From contig DATGMF010000074.1 of the NCBI GenBank assembly GCA_035293765.1, positions 130,140-194,139 of the forward strand: a stretch of DNA of 64,000 bases. The letters run 5' to 3'. Shown here in pieces: positions 33,280 to 42,214 of the stretch. Position 1 is the first letter of the stretch; each line of letters begins with the position of its first letter. The stretch is from DASRHT01 sp035293765. Its GTDB lineage: Bacteria; Chloroflexota; Ktedonobacteria; Ktedonobacterales; Ktedonobacteraceae. The notes below the pieces were generated by a model that saw only the letters and a list, made by a program, of their open reading frames with translations, had not been told where the DNA came from and ran no database searches. A program made the position numbers and the translations under genes.

Positions 33280-34095
33280 ATGCAAATATTCGTGAAATGG
33301 GACAAAGATAACAAGACAAGAACGATTGAAGTTGATACAATTGATACCATCGGACAGCTCAAAGAGAAGATCGCTGATAAGATCGAAGTAGAATATGGTT
33401 ATCGTATTCCGACAAATAGCGATATGCGCCTGCGCTACAATAGCAAATTATTGGAAGACGATGCAGTTACTATCGGGCAGATAGGGATTCAGAAGGAGAC
33501 CACTCTCCAGCTCCATATCAATATGGGTAGCCCTTTTCCCGCCACTTACGATGCCGATGTCAAGCCAATCCTGGCTAAGGATCTCCAAATTCTGGAGGAG
33601 ACGCAGGCTGCCCAGTTTGTTTTTATTGGCATTGGTAGTTATGACAATGGGCACGATGAAGGTATAGCCTCGATCAAGCGACAACAATGCCCAGATGATC
33701 TGCTATTAATGTGTAACAATCTGGGCTGTAAATTGCGCGTGCTGCTGATCGATAAAGCTTTTATTAAGTCCCCCTCGTCTGATCCCCCACAGATCTATAA
33801 GATTGATCCAAACTGGGAGCGGAAGGAGAATCAAGATGTAGAAGAGGGAAAAGTGAGGCGCTATTACTACAAAGAGCGTGATTTCCAGCTCTGGACTTAT
33901 GCAACGAACATCTTTAAAGCTGAATATGATGGAAGGGCACTGACTATTGCCGGAGTAGACCTCTCTAAGCTTGCCCGGGAAATTGTTAAATATGGCGGCT
34001 GTATCGTTATCGGCAATTTCTTCATGAAGAGCGCGAAACCGCATCTTGCTGAGGGCGATGACGCTGTACTCAAAAAACTTGGTTACAAAGAATAA
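33280..34095 (+). CDS. Ubiquitin-like N-terminal domain fused to an unknown conserved domain, protein 1
   Basis: A 271-residue protein. Residues 1-82 align along their whole length with eukaryotic ubiquitin: MQIFVK at the start, EV...DTI...K.KI.DK, IP, RL, K-LED, T, and IQKETTLQLHI at the end (ubiquitin MQIFVK...DTI...LED...IQKESTLHLVL). The ubiquitin Gly-Gly end is not kept (NMGSPF). Residues ~95-271 form an unrecognised domain with strands QFVFIGIGSYDNGH, LRVLLIDKAFI and GGCIVIGNFF. No signal or membrane segment is seen. GGAGGAAGAG precedes the ATG. The region is visibly more A+T-rich than its neighbours. It forms a tandem pair with protein 2. Confidence 0.8.
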   Translation: MQIFVKWDKDNKTRTIEVDTIDTIGQLKEKIADKIEVEYGYRIPTNSDMRLRYNSKLLEDDAVTIGQIGIQKETTLQLHINMGSPFPATYDADVKPILAKDLQILEETQAAQFVFIGIGSYDNGHDEGIASIKRQQCPDDLLLMCNNLGCKLRVLLIDKAFIKSPSSDPPQIYKIDPNWERKENQDVEEGKVRRYYYKERDFQLWTYATNIFKAEYDGRALTIAGVDLSKLAREIVKYGGCIVIGNFFMKSAKPHLAEGDDAVLKKLGYKE

Positions 34096-34152
34096 TATAT
34101 GGTGTATTAGGAAAGTCGAGTTTTCTTTATTGGATAAACAAAGGGGAAAGAG

Positions 34153-34953
34153 ATGCAAATTTTTATTAAAGTGGTCAAAGAAAAAGGGAAAGAGACGAAA
34201 ACATATCCATTAGATATTCCTCTAAATACAACCATTGCACAGCTAAAGCAGCAGATTGTCACTGATCTCGATAATACTATCTCCGTTGGACAAATTACCC
34301 TCCTTAATCATCTTGGCAAGCCTCTAGCCGTAGATGGGGCTACACTGCAAGATTACGATGTCCAGCAAAATAGCACGTTAGAAGCTCAGATCGATGGTGG
34401 GCCGTCGTACAATCCACAGGTAGAGCCGGTATTAAAGCAAGATATCCTTAACCTGGCGAAAGAGAAGGCTCCGCAACTGGTCTTTATCACGCTTGGCAGC
34501 TATGATAATGGTCATCCAGAAGGGGTTGCTTTGATTAAGCAGCAACAGTGCCCGGATGCACTCCTGACAATATGTAGTAAAAACGGGTGGAAGCTACGCG
34601 TCCTGCTGATCGACGATGGCTTTATTGTTCCTCCGTTATCCAGGTCCAAACCTCCTCAGATTTATGACGTTGATCAAGAGTGGCAACTGACGGAGGAAAT
34701 GGGCAAAGGATTAGTAAGGCGCTATCAACATAAAGGTGGCGATTTTCAGCTTTACACCTATGCGACCAAAGTGCTTGATCAGGAATATGGCGGGGTAGCG
34801 AAAACGCTGGCAGGTCTGGATATGAAAGAGATTGCGTCCATGATTGTTCAGGGTGGTGGCTGCATCATTGTGGGCAATTTTTATTCGACTACGGCCAGGC
34901 CGCATCTTGTGGCTGGGGATAAAGAGGCTTTACAAAAACTGGGCTACCTGTAG
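34153..34953 (+). CDS. Ubiquitin-like N-terminal domain fused to an unknown conserved domain, protein 2
   Basis: A 266-residue paralogue of the preceding protein. Residues 1-78: MQIFIK, TTIAQLKQQI, ITLLNHLGKPL, TLQDYDVQQNSTLEAQIDGG. The last two glycines fall close to ubiquitin's C-terminal pair but are followed by more protein. The second domain (~90-266) shares with protein 1 GSYDNGHxEG, IKxQQCPD, KLRVLLIDxxFI, PPQIYxxD, RRY, DFQLxTYAT, AGxD, GGCIxxGNF, PHLxxGD and KLGY. These conserved Asp, His and Cys residues suggest an active or binding site. It starts 57 bp after protein 1, same strand, and ends at a strong terminator. No E1, E2 or JAMM gene is in the window. Confidence 0.78.
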   Translation: MQIFIKVVKEKGKETKTYPLDIPLNTTIAQLKQQIVTDLDNTISVGQITLLNHLGKPLAVDGATLQDYDVQQNSTLEAQIDGGPSYNPQVEPVLKQDILNLAKEKAPQLVFITLGSYDNGHPEGVALIKQQQCPDALLTICSKNGWKLRVLLIDDGFIVPPLSRSKPPQIYDVDQEWQLTEEMGKGLVRRYQHKGGDFQLYTYATKVLDQEYGGVAKTLAGLDMKEIASMIVQGGGCIIVGNFYSTTARPHLVAGDKEALQKLGYL

Positions 34954-34980
34954 TAAACATCAGGTTTTCTTGTAGTCATA

Positions 34981-35014
34981 GATGGAGCTTTGCTATGCTC
35001 AGCAAAGCTCCATC
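34981..35014 (+). terminator. Terminator after the ubiquitin-like pair
   Basis: A perfect 14-bp stem (34981-34994 with 35001-35014) and 6-nt loop, followed by TTGCTCTTTCT. It sits between convergent genes and could serve both strands. Confidence 0.75.
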
Positions 35015-35037
35015 TTGCTCTTTCTAACTTTATAGGC

Positions 35038-35853
35038 TCAGGCTGTGGCAGGCACAGCCGCCACGGGGCGCACCAGCGAGCCCGTGGCCCCTTGCATTTT
35101 CAGAGGCAGGCAGATGAAGAGAAATTCGTATTGCTTCTGCCGCGCAAGCTCCTCTAAATAGAGATTTTCCAGGATATAGATGCCGTGGCGCACCAGCATA
35201 ATGACATGGCCGGGCAGGCTTACCCCCATATCGGGATCGACCTTGCCGATAATATCCCACGCCATATTGTCGGCTCCGACCGCTCGAACCTGCTGATTCG
35301 CCAGCCAGTGGGAGCCGCTGGCATCGACGCCTGTAGCTTTAAGATAGGCTTCCGGCTGTTGCCAGCGCGCTCCATTGCCGATACGTACCAGCACAACATC
35401 ACCGGCTTGTATCGTCACTCCCTGGCTTCGCGCCGTCTCTTCGAGATCAGTTCGGGTGATAGGGAGCTCATCCGCGAGGCAGTCAACGTTATGATGAGCG
35501 GCCACGTCGAGCAAGATGCCGCGTGTCAGCAAGGGCGGGATCGTCTCCGCGCCCAGTTCCGTAAAGCCGGTCGAGGTTTGCAGGTGGGGTGTGATTGCTC
35601 TTCCCCCATAGAGGGAGAGGTTCTCCGCTTGATGGCAGAGGGCATCGATATGCGTGCCTGAGTGCTCGGTGGCGAAAATAAAGCCGGAGGCGCCAGTGCG
35701 AGCTTCCCCTTGCTCCGGTTCGTGTCGCCGGTGCAGCTTATAGACAAATCCTGGCTCATGCACCGGCATCGTGGGAGCGCCAAAGTAGCGCGGCTGTTCA
35801 AGATCGTAGATCCGTAACTGAGGGAGAAGATCAAAAAGCTGTTCTTTTTCCAC
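35038..35853 (-). CDS. Cyclase-family (kynurenine formamidase-like) hydrolase
   Basis: A 271-residue member of the cyclase family (PF04199), metal-dependent amide/ester hydrolases including KynB. The motif HSGTHIDALCH is the family's HxGTHxDxxxH metal site; GAETIPPLLTRGILLDVA and VQAGDVVLVRIGNG are further landmarks. The substrate is not necessarily N-formylkynurenine, as no other tryptophan-degradation gene is present. It converges with the ubiquitin-like pair and precedes no obvious operon partner. Confidence 0.88.
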   Translation of the reverse strand: MEKEQLFDLLPQLRIYDLEQPRYFGAPTMPVHEPGFVYKLHRRHEPEQGEARTGASGFIFATEHSGTHIDALCHQAENLSLYGGRAITPHLQTSTGFTELGAETIPPLLTRGILLDVAAHHNVDCLADELPITRTDLEETARSQGVTIQAGDVVLVRIGNGARWQQPEAYLKATGVDASGSHWLANQQVRAVGADNMAWDIIGKVDPDMGVSLPGHVIMLVRHGIYILENLYLEELARQKQYEFLFICLPLKMQGATGSLVRPVAAVPATA

Positions 35854-35893
35854 GGTAGCAATCCTTTCGCTAGTGATTTGCGCTTGCCTTCCT

Positions 35894-37702
35894 CTAGTCC
35901 TTCAATCCCCAGGTGCGAGCACGGCGGCGGGCCTTCTGGGCTTCTGCCAGATTGCCGAGCGCTTCGTGGACTTCGGCTTTGAGCGCCCAGGCGCGGGTAT
36001 AGTTCCTGTCCATCTCGGTTGCCTCATCAAGGGCTTCCAGCGCGGCGCGATTATGGCCGAGATGAACCAGCGCCTCGGCCTTATTGCACCAGGCGACGGC
36101 ACTGCGCGAGTTGATCAGTAACGCCTGCGTGTATGCTTCGACTGCTCCCACGAAGTCGCGCAAAGAGGAGCGGGCGTTGCCGAGTCCGTTCCACGCCTGG
36201 AAGCTGCGAGGATCATAGATCAGGGCCTGCTCGTACGAGTTGAGCGCCTCCTCCGGCATGTTCAGGTCCAGTTGCGCGTCAGCCTTGCCGTTCCAGGCCG
36301 CGACATAGTGCGGGTCGAGGGTGAGCGCGCGCTCAAAGTGAACCAGCGCCTGCTGGTAACGCTGGAGACGGTTCAGGACCAGTCCGGCGCTGACCCAGGC
36401 GATGGCGTTGGCCGGGTCGATGCCGGTGGCGTACTGGAATGCCTCCAGAGCTTTGCGATAATTTCCCTGATTGTAGAGCGCGGTCCCTTTGCCATTCCAG
36501 GCGTAAAAGTTATCTCCGTCCAGGCGCAGAGCCTCTTCATATGCTTGCAGCGCCTGCGCGTATTGCTGCTGCTTCAAGAATTGGTCTCCCTCGCGACACT
36601 TCTCGTTGATGCTGGCGGTAACGGGGGTAGAGCGAGAGATAGGGGGATGCTGGTGATTGACGCCGCTGCCGCTATTTTTCGCTGAGCCGCCCACGCTATT
36701 CTTGCCGGGCCGGGTGGAGATAACCGGAGGCGTTACGCCCGTAGCGCCCCGAATGTGAGGTGTGGAGTGGGGGTCTGGCATGCTACCTGAATGATTCTGG
36801 AGCTGGGCTGCGCGAATTTTCGCCGTTGGGCGAAAGGCGAAGTCGAAGGCGCGCATAAATTCCAGCATATCTGTAAAGCGGTCTTCCGGTCGTGGTGCGA
36901 GCGCGCGCTGGAGCACAGGGTCGAGCGCAGGGGGAAGCTCAAGGTTCAGCGAAGACACGGAGGGGATTGTCCCACCGAGCGGGTCGAGCGGATGATAGCC
37001 TGTGAGCATCTCGTAGAGCACGATGGCGCTGCCGTATTGATCGCTACGCGGATCAACAATCCCGCTGGTCTGCTCGGGAGCCATATAGCCCACGGTTCCA
37101 CGCACCGTTACCGTCTTGCCCACGAGCGTCCCCGGCTCCAGTGAGCGCGCGATGCCGAAATCGGTAATCACCAGGCGATGGTCCTCCTGGTGAATTAAAA
37201 TATTTTCGGGCTTGATGTCCCGGTGAATCACAGGGCGCGGGCGCGTATGGGCATAGTGCAAGGCATGAACGAGTTGATGGAAGCTATGGATGGTCTCCTG
37301 TGTGAGCAGGGGGCCATTCGCCTGAGCCAGCCTTGTACGCAAAGAACCTGCCGTGTAAAGCGGCATGACCAGAAAAACGCAGGGACCATCCTTACCATAA
37401 TCGAGAATGGGCGCGATATTAGGATGATCCAGCGCGGCTGCTATGCGCGCCTCGCGTAGAAAATGTTCGCGTTCGCTTGTCGTAGTTTTACTAGGAAGTA
37501 GCACCTTGATCGCCACGCGGCGCGACAGGTTCTGATCTATTCCACGAAATACCGCCGCGTATCCACCTTTACTGATTAATGCTTCCACCACATAACGTCT
37601 CGCCAGCACAGTGTTCAGCAATGGCAGCGCACACGCTCGACAAAACAAATCGCTGTCCCGATTATCATAGCCACAATCAATTTGATCGGCGCAGCGTCGC
37701 AT
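35894..37702 (-). CDS. Serine/threonine protein kinase with zinc ribbon and TPR repeats
   Basis: A 602-residue cytosolic Hanks-type kinase. The N-terminal zinc ribbon is Cys4, Cys10, Cys21, Cys24. Kinase domain ~37-300: VAIK (Lys66), αC Glu84, HRDIKPEN (Asp162), DFG (181-183), GYMAPEQ and SDQYGSAIVLYEMLTG. A Ser/Pro/Gly-rich linker (~300-365) leads to a run of about six TPR units (~365-595; AWNGKGTALYNQGNYRKALEAF and similar). There is no transmembrane segment, unlike PknB. The TPRs probably dock partners or substrates. GGAGG precedes the ATG. It is downstream of its degenerate paralogue, with a family B element between. Confidence 0.93.
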   Translation of the reverse strand: MRRCADQIDCGYDNRDSDLFCRACALPLLNTVLARRYVVEALISKGGYAAVFRGIDQNLSRRVAIKVLLPSKTTTSEREHFLREARIAAALDHPNIAPILDYGKDGPCVFLVMPLYTAGSLRTRLAQANGPLLTQETIHSFHQLVHALHYAHTRPRPVIHRDIKPENILIHQEDHRLVITDFGIARSLEPGTLVGKTVTVRGTVGYMAPEQTSGIVDPRSDQYGSAIVLYEMLTGYHPLDPLGGTIPSVSSLNLELPPALDPVLQRALAPRPEDRFTDMLEFMRAFDFAFRPTAKIRAAQLQNHSGSMPDPHSTPHIRGATGVTPPVISTRPGKNSVGGSAKNSGSGVNHQHPPISRSTPVTASINEKCREGDQFLKQQQYAQALQAYEEALRLDGDNFYAWNGKGTALYNQGNYRKALEAFQYATGIDPANAIAWVSAGLVLNRLQRYQQALVHFERALTLDPHYVAAWNGKADAQLDLNMPEEALNSYEQALIYDPRSFQAWNGLGNARSSLRDFVGAVEAYTQALLINSRSAVAWCNKAEALVHLGHNRAALEALDEATEMDRNYTRAWALKAEVHEALGNLAEAQKARRRARTWGLKD

Positions 37703-37818
37703 TCCTCCTCCGAGTCATAGAGGCACCTCTCGCAGGTACCATGTGTAGGGGTACCCTCTGGCACCCGTCTGTTGTCCATAGCGATTAATCTCGGATTATC
37801 CCCTTTGCTCTCAGTGTA

Positions 37819-37913
37819 TTTCCATTTGACATCTTCATATAATACGTATATACTCCCCCTACGGGAGGCGAAGGAAGATTATGGCTGCTCGATCCGCTTG
37901 AGGATACTGAAAT
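37819..37913 (+). repeat. Promoter-bearing repeat family B, copy 2
   Basis: TTGACA (37826-37831), 17 bp, TATACT (37849-37854). Hairpin 1 is CTCCC/GGGAG (37853-37857/37863-37867). Hairpin 2 is ATCC-GCTTGA-GGAT (37892-37905). It reads into and overlaps the 3' end of the minus-strand TPR gene, whose last ten codons and stop are made of repeat sequence. Confidence 0.8.
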
Positions 37914-39519
37914 ACTCCCGGCTCGAAGTTGCCTCCTGTTTTCTGCCTAGCTTTTCCAGCACGATTGCCTTGTTGTACCATGCGTCTGGCTCTTCTGGTG
38001 CAAACGAGGTTGCCTGCTCAAATGCGGCTAGAGCTTCATCTAGCCGTCCCAGTGCGAAGAGCGACAGTCCTTTATTGTTCCAGGCCGCGATATAATGGGG
38101 GTCAAGGGCCAGGGCGTGGTCAAATGCGACCAGGGCCTCCTCATGCCGTTTTAATTCGTGCAGCAAGCTCCCTTTATTATACCAGGCTGAGATCAAACCG
38201 CTATCATATTCAAGGGCTTGATTATATGATGCTAAAGCATCTTCGTACATCCGTAAAGCTGCCAGAACGTTGCCTCGATTATACCACGCTCCCGCTAGAG
38301 AAGAGTCGAGCGTCAGGGCGTGGTCATAGTCCTGGAGGGCCTCGGTGAAGCGCCGTAAATCGCGCAGGTCGTTGGCTTTATCAAACCAGAACATAGCATT
38401 TTGCGGTGCCAGTTTGATCGCTTGCTCGTGCAGTGGCAGGGCCTCCTCCGGCTTTTTCAGGCGGCGCAGGATGTTACCTTTCGTGTCCCATAATGAACTC
38501 TCGTGATCATCGATGGCGAAGGCGCGGTCGATGGCGATCAGCGCCTCGTCATAGCGATGCAGGCTAAACAGGGTGTCGCTCATCGCTTGCCAGATAGTGC
38601 TTTGATGGGGATCGAGCGTGAGGGCCTTATCGAAGGCGACCAGGGCCTCCTCCGGCTGGTTGCGCTCGGCCAGGGCCATGCCGCGTTCGCTCCAGGCGTA
38701 GACATAGTTGGGATCGCAAGCCAGCGCCTGTTCGTAGCAGCGCATCTCTTCATCAAATTGGCGCAGTTCATGGAGCGCGCTAGCACGCGAAGTCCATAGC
38801 TCTGGATCATCGGGGCGCAGGGCCAGCGCCTGCTCGTAGGCGGTAAGTGCCTCCGCAGCTCGTCCCAGGTGCAGCAGCGTGATCCCTTTACCACTCCAGG
38901 CGTCAACCGAGCGGACATCTTGTTTGATGGCTTTTTCATAGGCTGCCAATGCCTCTAAATAGTTGCCCTGTTCGTAAGCTGTATTGCCTGCCGTGAGCCA
39001 GGAAACTGGCTGCGCTGTGGCCCGAGCCTGAAGGGGCAATCGTTTGAGGAGAGCTGGCAGGCCAATCTGTGTGGTGGCGGCGTCATCTTCGTCAATATCG
39101 TCGTCTATGTGTGCTGCCGTATGAGTTGGTCCGACGCGTTGATCCGCGGGACTGGCTTTCAGCGCGGATTTCACCAGGAAGGCGACTGGTCCATCCTGCC
39201 CAAAATCGGTCACGCGAATGCTGCCGGGATCGGTGACGCGGGCGGAGAGCGAGACAGCCATCTCGGCATCCTCTAAGAATTCCGCCCGTTCCGCCTCGCT
39301 GATTGCCTTAGGAATAATCGTGCGAGCCGTGACCAGGTGACCGCCATGCCGGTCGATGGCTCGCAGGGTAACGGTGGTGCGATCCCTTCCGATAAGGTCC
39401 TGTATTTCGTAACGTCCCTGTAGAAATGTTCCGCGTAGAGGTATGCCACAATTGGCGCAAAAACGCGCTCGTTCACGATTATCAAATCCGCAGCTCTCTA
39501 AATCTAAACACTTCCCCAT
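37879..39519 (-). CDS. TPR protein with zinc ribbon and truncated, degenerate kinase N-lobe
   Basis: A 546-residue paralogue of the neighbouring kinase. The zinc ribbon has identical spacing (Cys4, Cys10, Cys21, Cys24). Residues 36-120 align with the kinase N-lobe almost without gaps (RYEIQDLIGRDRTTVTLRAI), but the glycine loop is lost, the ATP-binding Lys66 is Arg, αC Glu84 is Asp, and the whole C-lobe (HRD, DFG, APE) is missing. About ten TPR units follow (~165-540; e.g. AWYNKGSLLHELKRHEEALVAF). It cannot be a kinase; a scaffold or decoy role is inferred. ATG 39519 follows GGAGGAAGG. The C-terminal FSILKRIEQP is encoded by repeat family B. Confidence 0.88.
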   Translation of the reverse strand: MGKCLDLESCGFDNRERARFCANCGIPLRGTFLQGRYEIQDLIGRDRTTVTLRAIDRHGGHLVTARTIIPKAISEAERAEFLEDAEMAVSLSARVTDPGSIRVTDFGQDGPVAFLVKSALKASPADQRVGPTHTAAHIDDDIDEDDAATTQIGLPALLKRLPLQARATAQPVSWLTAGNTAYEQGNYLEALAAYEKAIKQDVRSVDAWSGKGITLLHLGRAAEALTAYEQALALRPDDPELWTSRASALHELRQFDEEMRCYEQALACDPNYVYAWSERGMALAERNQPEEALVAFDKALTLDPHQSTIWQAMSDTLFSLHRYDEALIAIDRAFAIDDHESSLWDTKGNILRRLKKPEEALPLHEQAIKLAPQNAMFWFDKANDLRDLRRFTEALQDYDHALTLDSSLAGAWYNRGNVLAALRMYEDALASYNQALEYDSGLISAWYNKGSLLHELKRHEEALVAFDHALALDPHYIAAWNNKGLSLFALGRLDEALAAFEQATSFAPEEPDAWYNKAIVLEKLGRKQEATSSREYFSILKRIEQP

Positions 39520-39716
39520 AACCGTCCGTCCTTCCTCCCTGGCCTCCGTATATTTTGTACGTTTTTCCATTATTGTTTCCTCTACTGTAGCGAAAGTGCT
39601 GCTACTTTGTCAATATCGCGTGTGTATTGGGAATTGTTCTTGAAAGATTGCTCTTTAGATAACAACGTTGCAACGATGCAAAATCTTCTATCTAACATTT
39701 CCTTGTAGACGACCTG

Positions 39717-39746
39717 AGCGCTCCCACGATGAATCGGGGAGCTACA
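39717..39746. repeat. Repeat family D copy
   Basis: GCTCCCACGATGAATCGGGG followed by AGCTAC, pairing GCTCCC with GGGAGC. An inverted relative is at 43141-43172. The rest of the 376-bp gap 39520-39895 shows TATACT near 39790 as a possible -10 box and no gene. Confidence 0.6.
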
Positions 39747-39895
39747 AGGTGAGCGTTGGTCGTCTGGATAACAAGCCCTGCAAAATATGCTATACTAAAC
39801 CTGCTTCGATCTACGCTCCTGAATGTCTGTCTTGTTGGAGCGATGTACCTTCTGAGCGGTTATGTTTATGTTATTTCAGCCCAAAGGGAGGAATT

Positions 39896-41941
39896 ATGGT
39901 CGCTACCTCATCTCCTGACACCACCCGCACCCTCGTCGCCGGCTGGCTTTCAGCCGAAGAATTCGCCATTCTAGAAGCCGTGTGTGATACCTTCGTGCCC
40001 GCGCTCGAACCCCCTGAAGGCAGTTCTGATGCTCTGGCAGCCTTCTATCGCCGCCGCGCGAGCGACCTCAATGTCGCTTTGCGTATCGCAGAAACGCTCT
40101 CGCTCGAAGATGCTGCCACGCAGGGCGAGTTTCGCCAGTTGCTGTCTCTGATCGCAAACCCGATTAGCGCGCTACTGCTGATTGGCGCTTTTAAGTCTTT
40201 TATGTCTCTCTCGTTCGAGCAGCGCGAGAAGTATTTACAGGCGATGGCGAATAGCCCGATAGCGGCTCTGCGCCAGGGCTACCAGTCGATCAAGCGTTTG
40301 AGCGGCTTTATCTTCTTTTCCGTCCCAGACGAGCATGGAGTTAACCCTAACTGGGGAGTGCTCGACTATACAGGCCCCGCGCCCGCTCCGAACGATGTTG
40401 CGCGTCCGATTACCCCGCTGGCAATTACCGCAGATACGACGCTGGATTGTGATGCCGTCGTTATCGGCTCCGGTGCCGGTGGCGGCGTGGTCGCGGGCGA
40501 GCTGGCTGTGGCAGGAAAAAGTGTGGTGGTACTGGAGAAGGGCGGCTATTATGCCGATGGCGATTTTACGCTGCAAGAGGCTCAGGCGATGCCCGAACTC
40601 TATCTCAAACGTGGCTTGCTGGCCTCAAAGGACCTGGGTACGATTGTGCTCGCGGGCAGCGTGCTTGGCGGGGGAACGGTCGTAAACTGGAATACCTCGT
40701 TCCGCACGCCCGACGATGTGCTGGAGGAATGGGCCACGCTCTCCGGTCTGCGCGCTTTTACCGATTCCGCGCTGCAAGATAGCTTCGCGGCAGTTGAACA
40801 GCGCATCAGCGTCAATACCGAGAATAGCGCCCATAATAAGCAGAATCAACTGCTGTACGATGGAGCGAAGGCGGCTGGCTATCACGCGGGCATCCTGCGA
40901 CGCAACGCGGTTGGCTGCGAGCAGCGCTGTGGTACCTGCGGCTTCGGCTGTCGCTATGGCTGCAAGCAATCGACCACTAAAACATATCTCCAGGACGCCT
41001 ATGATCGCGGCGCGCGCGTGATCGTGCGCTGTAGCGCCGATAGGGTGCTGATCGAGAACGGCAAAGCCGTCGGGGTGGAAGCCAGCGTCACCGATACTGA
41101 GAGGGGGAAGAGTTATAAAGTGACGGTGCGGGCGAAGGCGGTGATTGTCGCGGCAGGAGCAATCAACTCGCCTGCGGTGCTGCTGCGTTCCGGCCTGGAA
41201 AACAGGCATATTGGCATGCATTTGCACCTGCATCCCACCTCGACCATTGGCGGGCTCTATCCTGAGAAGGTCCATGCCTGGCAGGGCGTGATGCAATCGG
41301 CCTACTCCGATTTTGGGCATGTCACGGGCAACTATGGCTATAAACTGGAAGTGCCGCCCGCGCATCCCGGGCTGATTGGTCTCTCGTCGCCCTGGTATTC
41401 CGCGCGTGAGGCTAAAGATCAGGCTACCAGGATGCCATACCTTGCCACTTTTATTGTGCTGACCCGCGATAAGGGCGAGGGGAGCGTGACTCTGGACCGC
41501 AATGGCGAGCCGGTGATCAACTATGTCACCTCAGCCTATGACCGCAAGCATCTGCTGCATGGCTTGCGTACGGCGGCCCGCGCCCATGTCGCCGCCGGAG
41601 CCCGGACGCTCTTCTCCCTGCATACGAAGAAGACGCGCCTGGATGTTGCCGACGATAAAGCGGTGACGGAGCAGCGTCTGCGCGAGTTCGATGCCCTGCT
41701 GGAGCGCAACGGTCTGGGAGTTAATCGCATCATGATGTTCTCCGCCCACCAGATGAGCACCTGTCGCATGGGGGCCGATCCCGAGAAATCGGTGGTTGAT
41801 GGCAACTGCGAAGTACACAACGTCAAAGGGCTCTTTGTCTGTGACGGCAGCGTCTTCCCCGCCTCTTCCGGCGTCAATCCGATGCTCTCGATTATGGGGC
41901 TGGCGCACCGGGCCAGTCAGTATATCAAAACAGTTCTATAA
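39896..41941 (+). CDS. GMC-family oxidoreductase (long-chain alcohol oxidase-like)
   Basis: A 681-residue flavoprotein. N-terminal ~170 residues are a helical domain with an EEFAILEAVCDTFVP start, as in fatty-alcohol oxidase/gluconate dehydrogenase-subunit-3-like fusions. The FAD-binding GMC core follows: AVVIGSGAGGGVVAGELA, LEKGGYY, GSVLGGGTVVNWNTSFRTP and VIVAAGAINSPAVLLRSG. A cysteine-rich motif CEQRCGTCGFGCRYGCK (~342-358) matches the long-chain alcohol oxidase subgroup. C-terminal HQMSTCRMG and SSGVNPMLSI form the active-site end with the usual His. It likely oxidises long-chain alcohols or related lipids. ATG 39896 follows AGGGAGG. Confidence 0.9.
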   Translation: MVATSSPDTTRTLVAGWLSAEEFAILEAVCDTFVPALEPPEGSSDALAAFYRRRASDLNVALRIAETLSLEDAATQGEFRQLLSLIANPISALLLIGAFKSFMSLSFEQREKYLQAMANSPIAALRQGYQSIKRLSGFIFFSVPDEHGVNPNWGVLDYTGPAPAPNDVARPITPLAITADTTLDCDAVVIGSGAGGGVVAGELAVAGKSVVVLEKGGYYADGDFTLQEAQAMPELYLKRGLLASKDLGTIVLAGSVLGGGTVVNWNTSFRTPDDVLEEWATLSGLRAFTDSALQDSFAAVEQRISVNTENSAHNKQNQLLYDGAKAAGYHAGILRRNAVGCEQRCGTCGFGCRYGCKQSTTKTYLQDAYDRGARVIVRCSADRVLIENGKAVGVEASVTDTERGKSYKVTVRAKAVIVAAGAINSPAVLLRSGLENRHIGMHLHLHPTSTIGGLYPEKVHAWQGVMQSAYSDFGHVTGNYGYKLEVPPAHPGLIGLSSPWYSAREAKDQATRMPYLATFIVLTRDKGEGSVTLDRNGEPVINYVTSAYDRKHLLHGLRTAARAHVAAGARTLFSLHTKKTRLDVADDKAVTEQRLREFDALLERNGLGVNRIMMFSAHQMSTCRMGADPEKSVVDGNCEVHNVKGLFVCDGSVFPASSGVNPMLSIMGLAHRASQYIKTVL

Positions 41942-41981
41942 TAAGGCATTGTGCCGCATTGTAAATAAGTAAGTTGGAGAA

Positions 41982-42007
41982 GCCAGAGCTGTAAAAACAG
42001 CTCTGGC
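41982..42007 (+). terminator. Terminator-like hairpin after the GMC oxidoreductase
   Basis: A perfect 11-bp stem (41982-41992 with 41997-42007) with AAAA loop, 40 bp after the stop. No T-run follows. Confidence 0.55.
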
Positions 42008-42214
42008 CCGTTCGGGAGGTGATGTGGCGTAATCAATTCAGAAGAAAAAAGCAACTTTGACTGCTATCATTCATGTATCACCCAGCGCTTCTTGAAAAAA
42101 GCTTCCAGGGCAAAATTTTGACAAAAGATGTCATCTATCCCGTGCTATACTTGATAATATCCATCAGTGGATGGAATTACCCATTACCTTCTCAAAAAAA
42201 GGATATTATTCAAG

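Noticed and set aside
33280..34953. A complete bacterial ubiquitin conjugation operon
   Set aside because: No E1-, E2- or JAMM-like gene lies next to the two ubiquitin-like proteins; neighbours are an MFS transporter and a cyclase-family hydrolase.
39668..39895. N-terminal extension of the GMC oxidoreductase
   Set aside because: The extension contains a palindromic repeat and cysteine-rich nonsense-like sequence; ATG 39896 has AGGGAGG upstream and begins the conserved domain.
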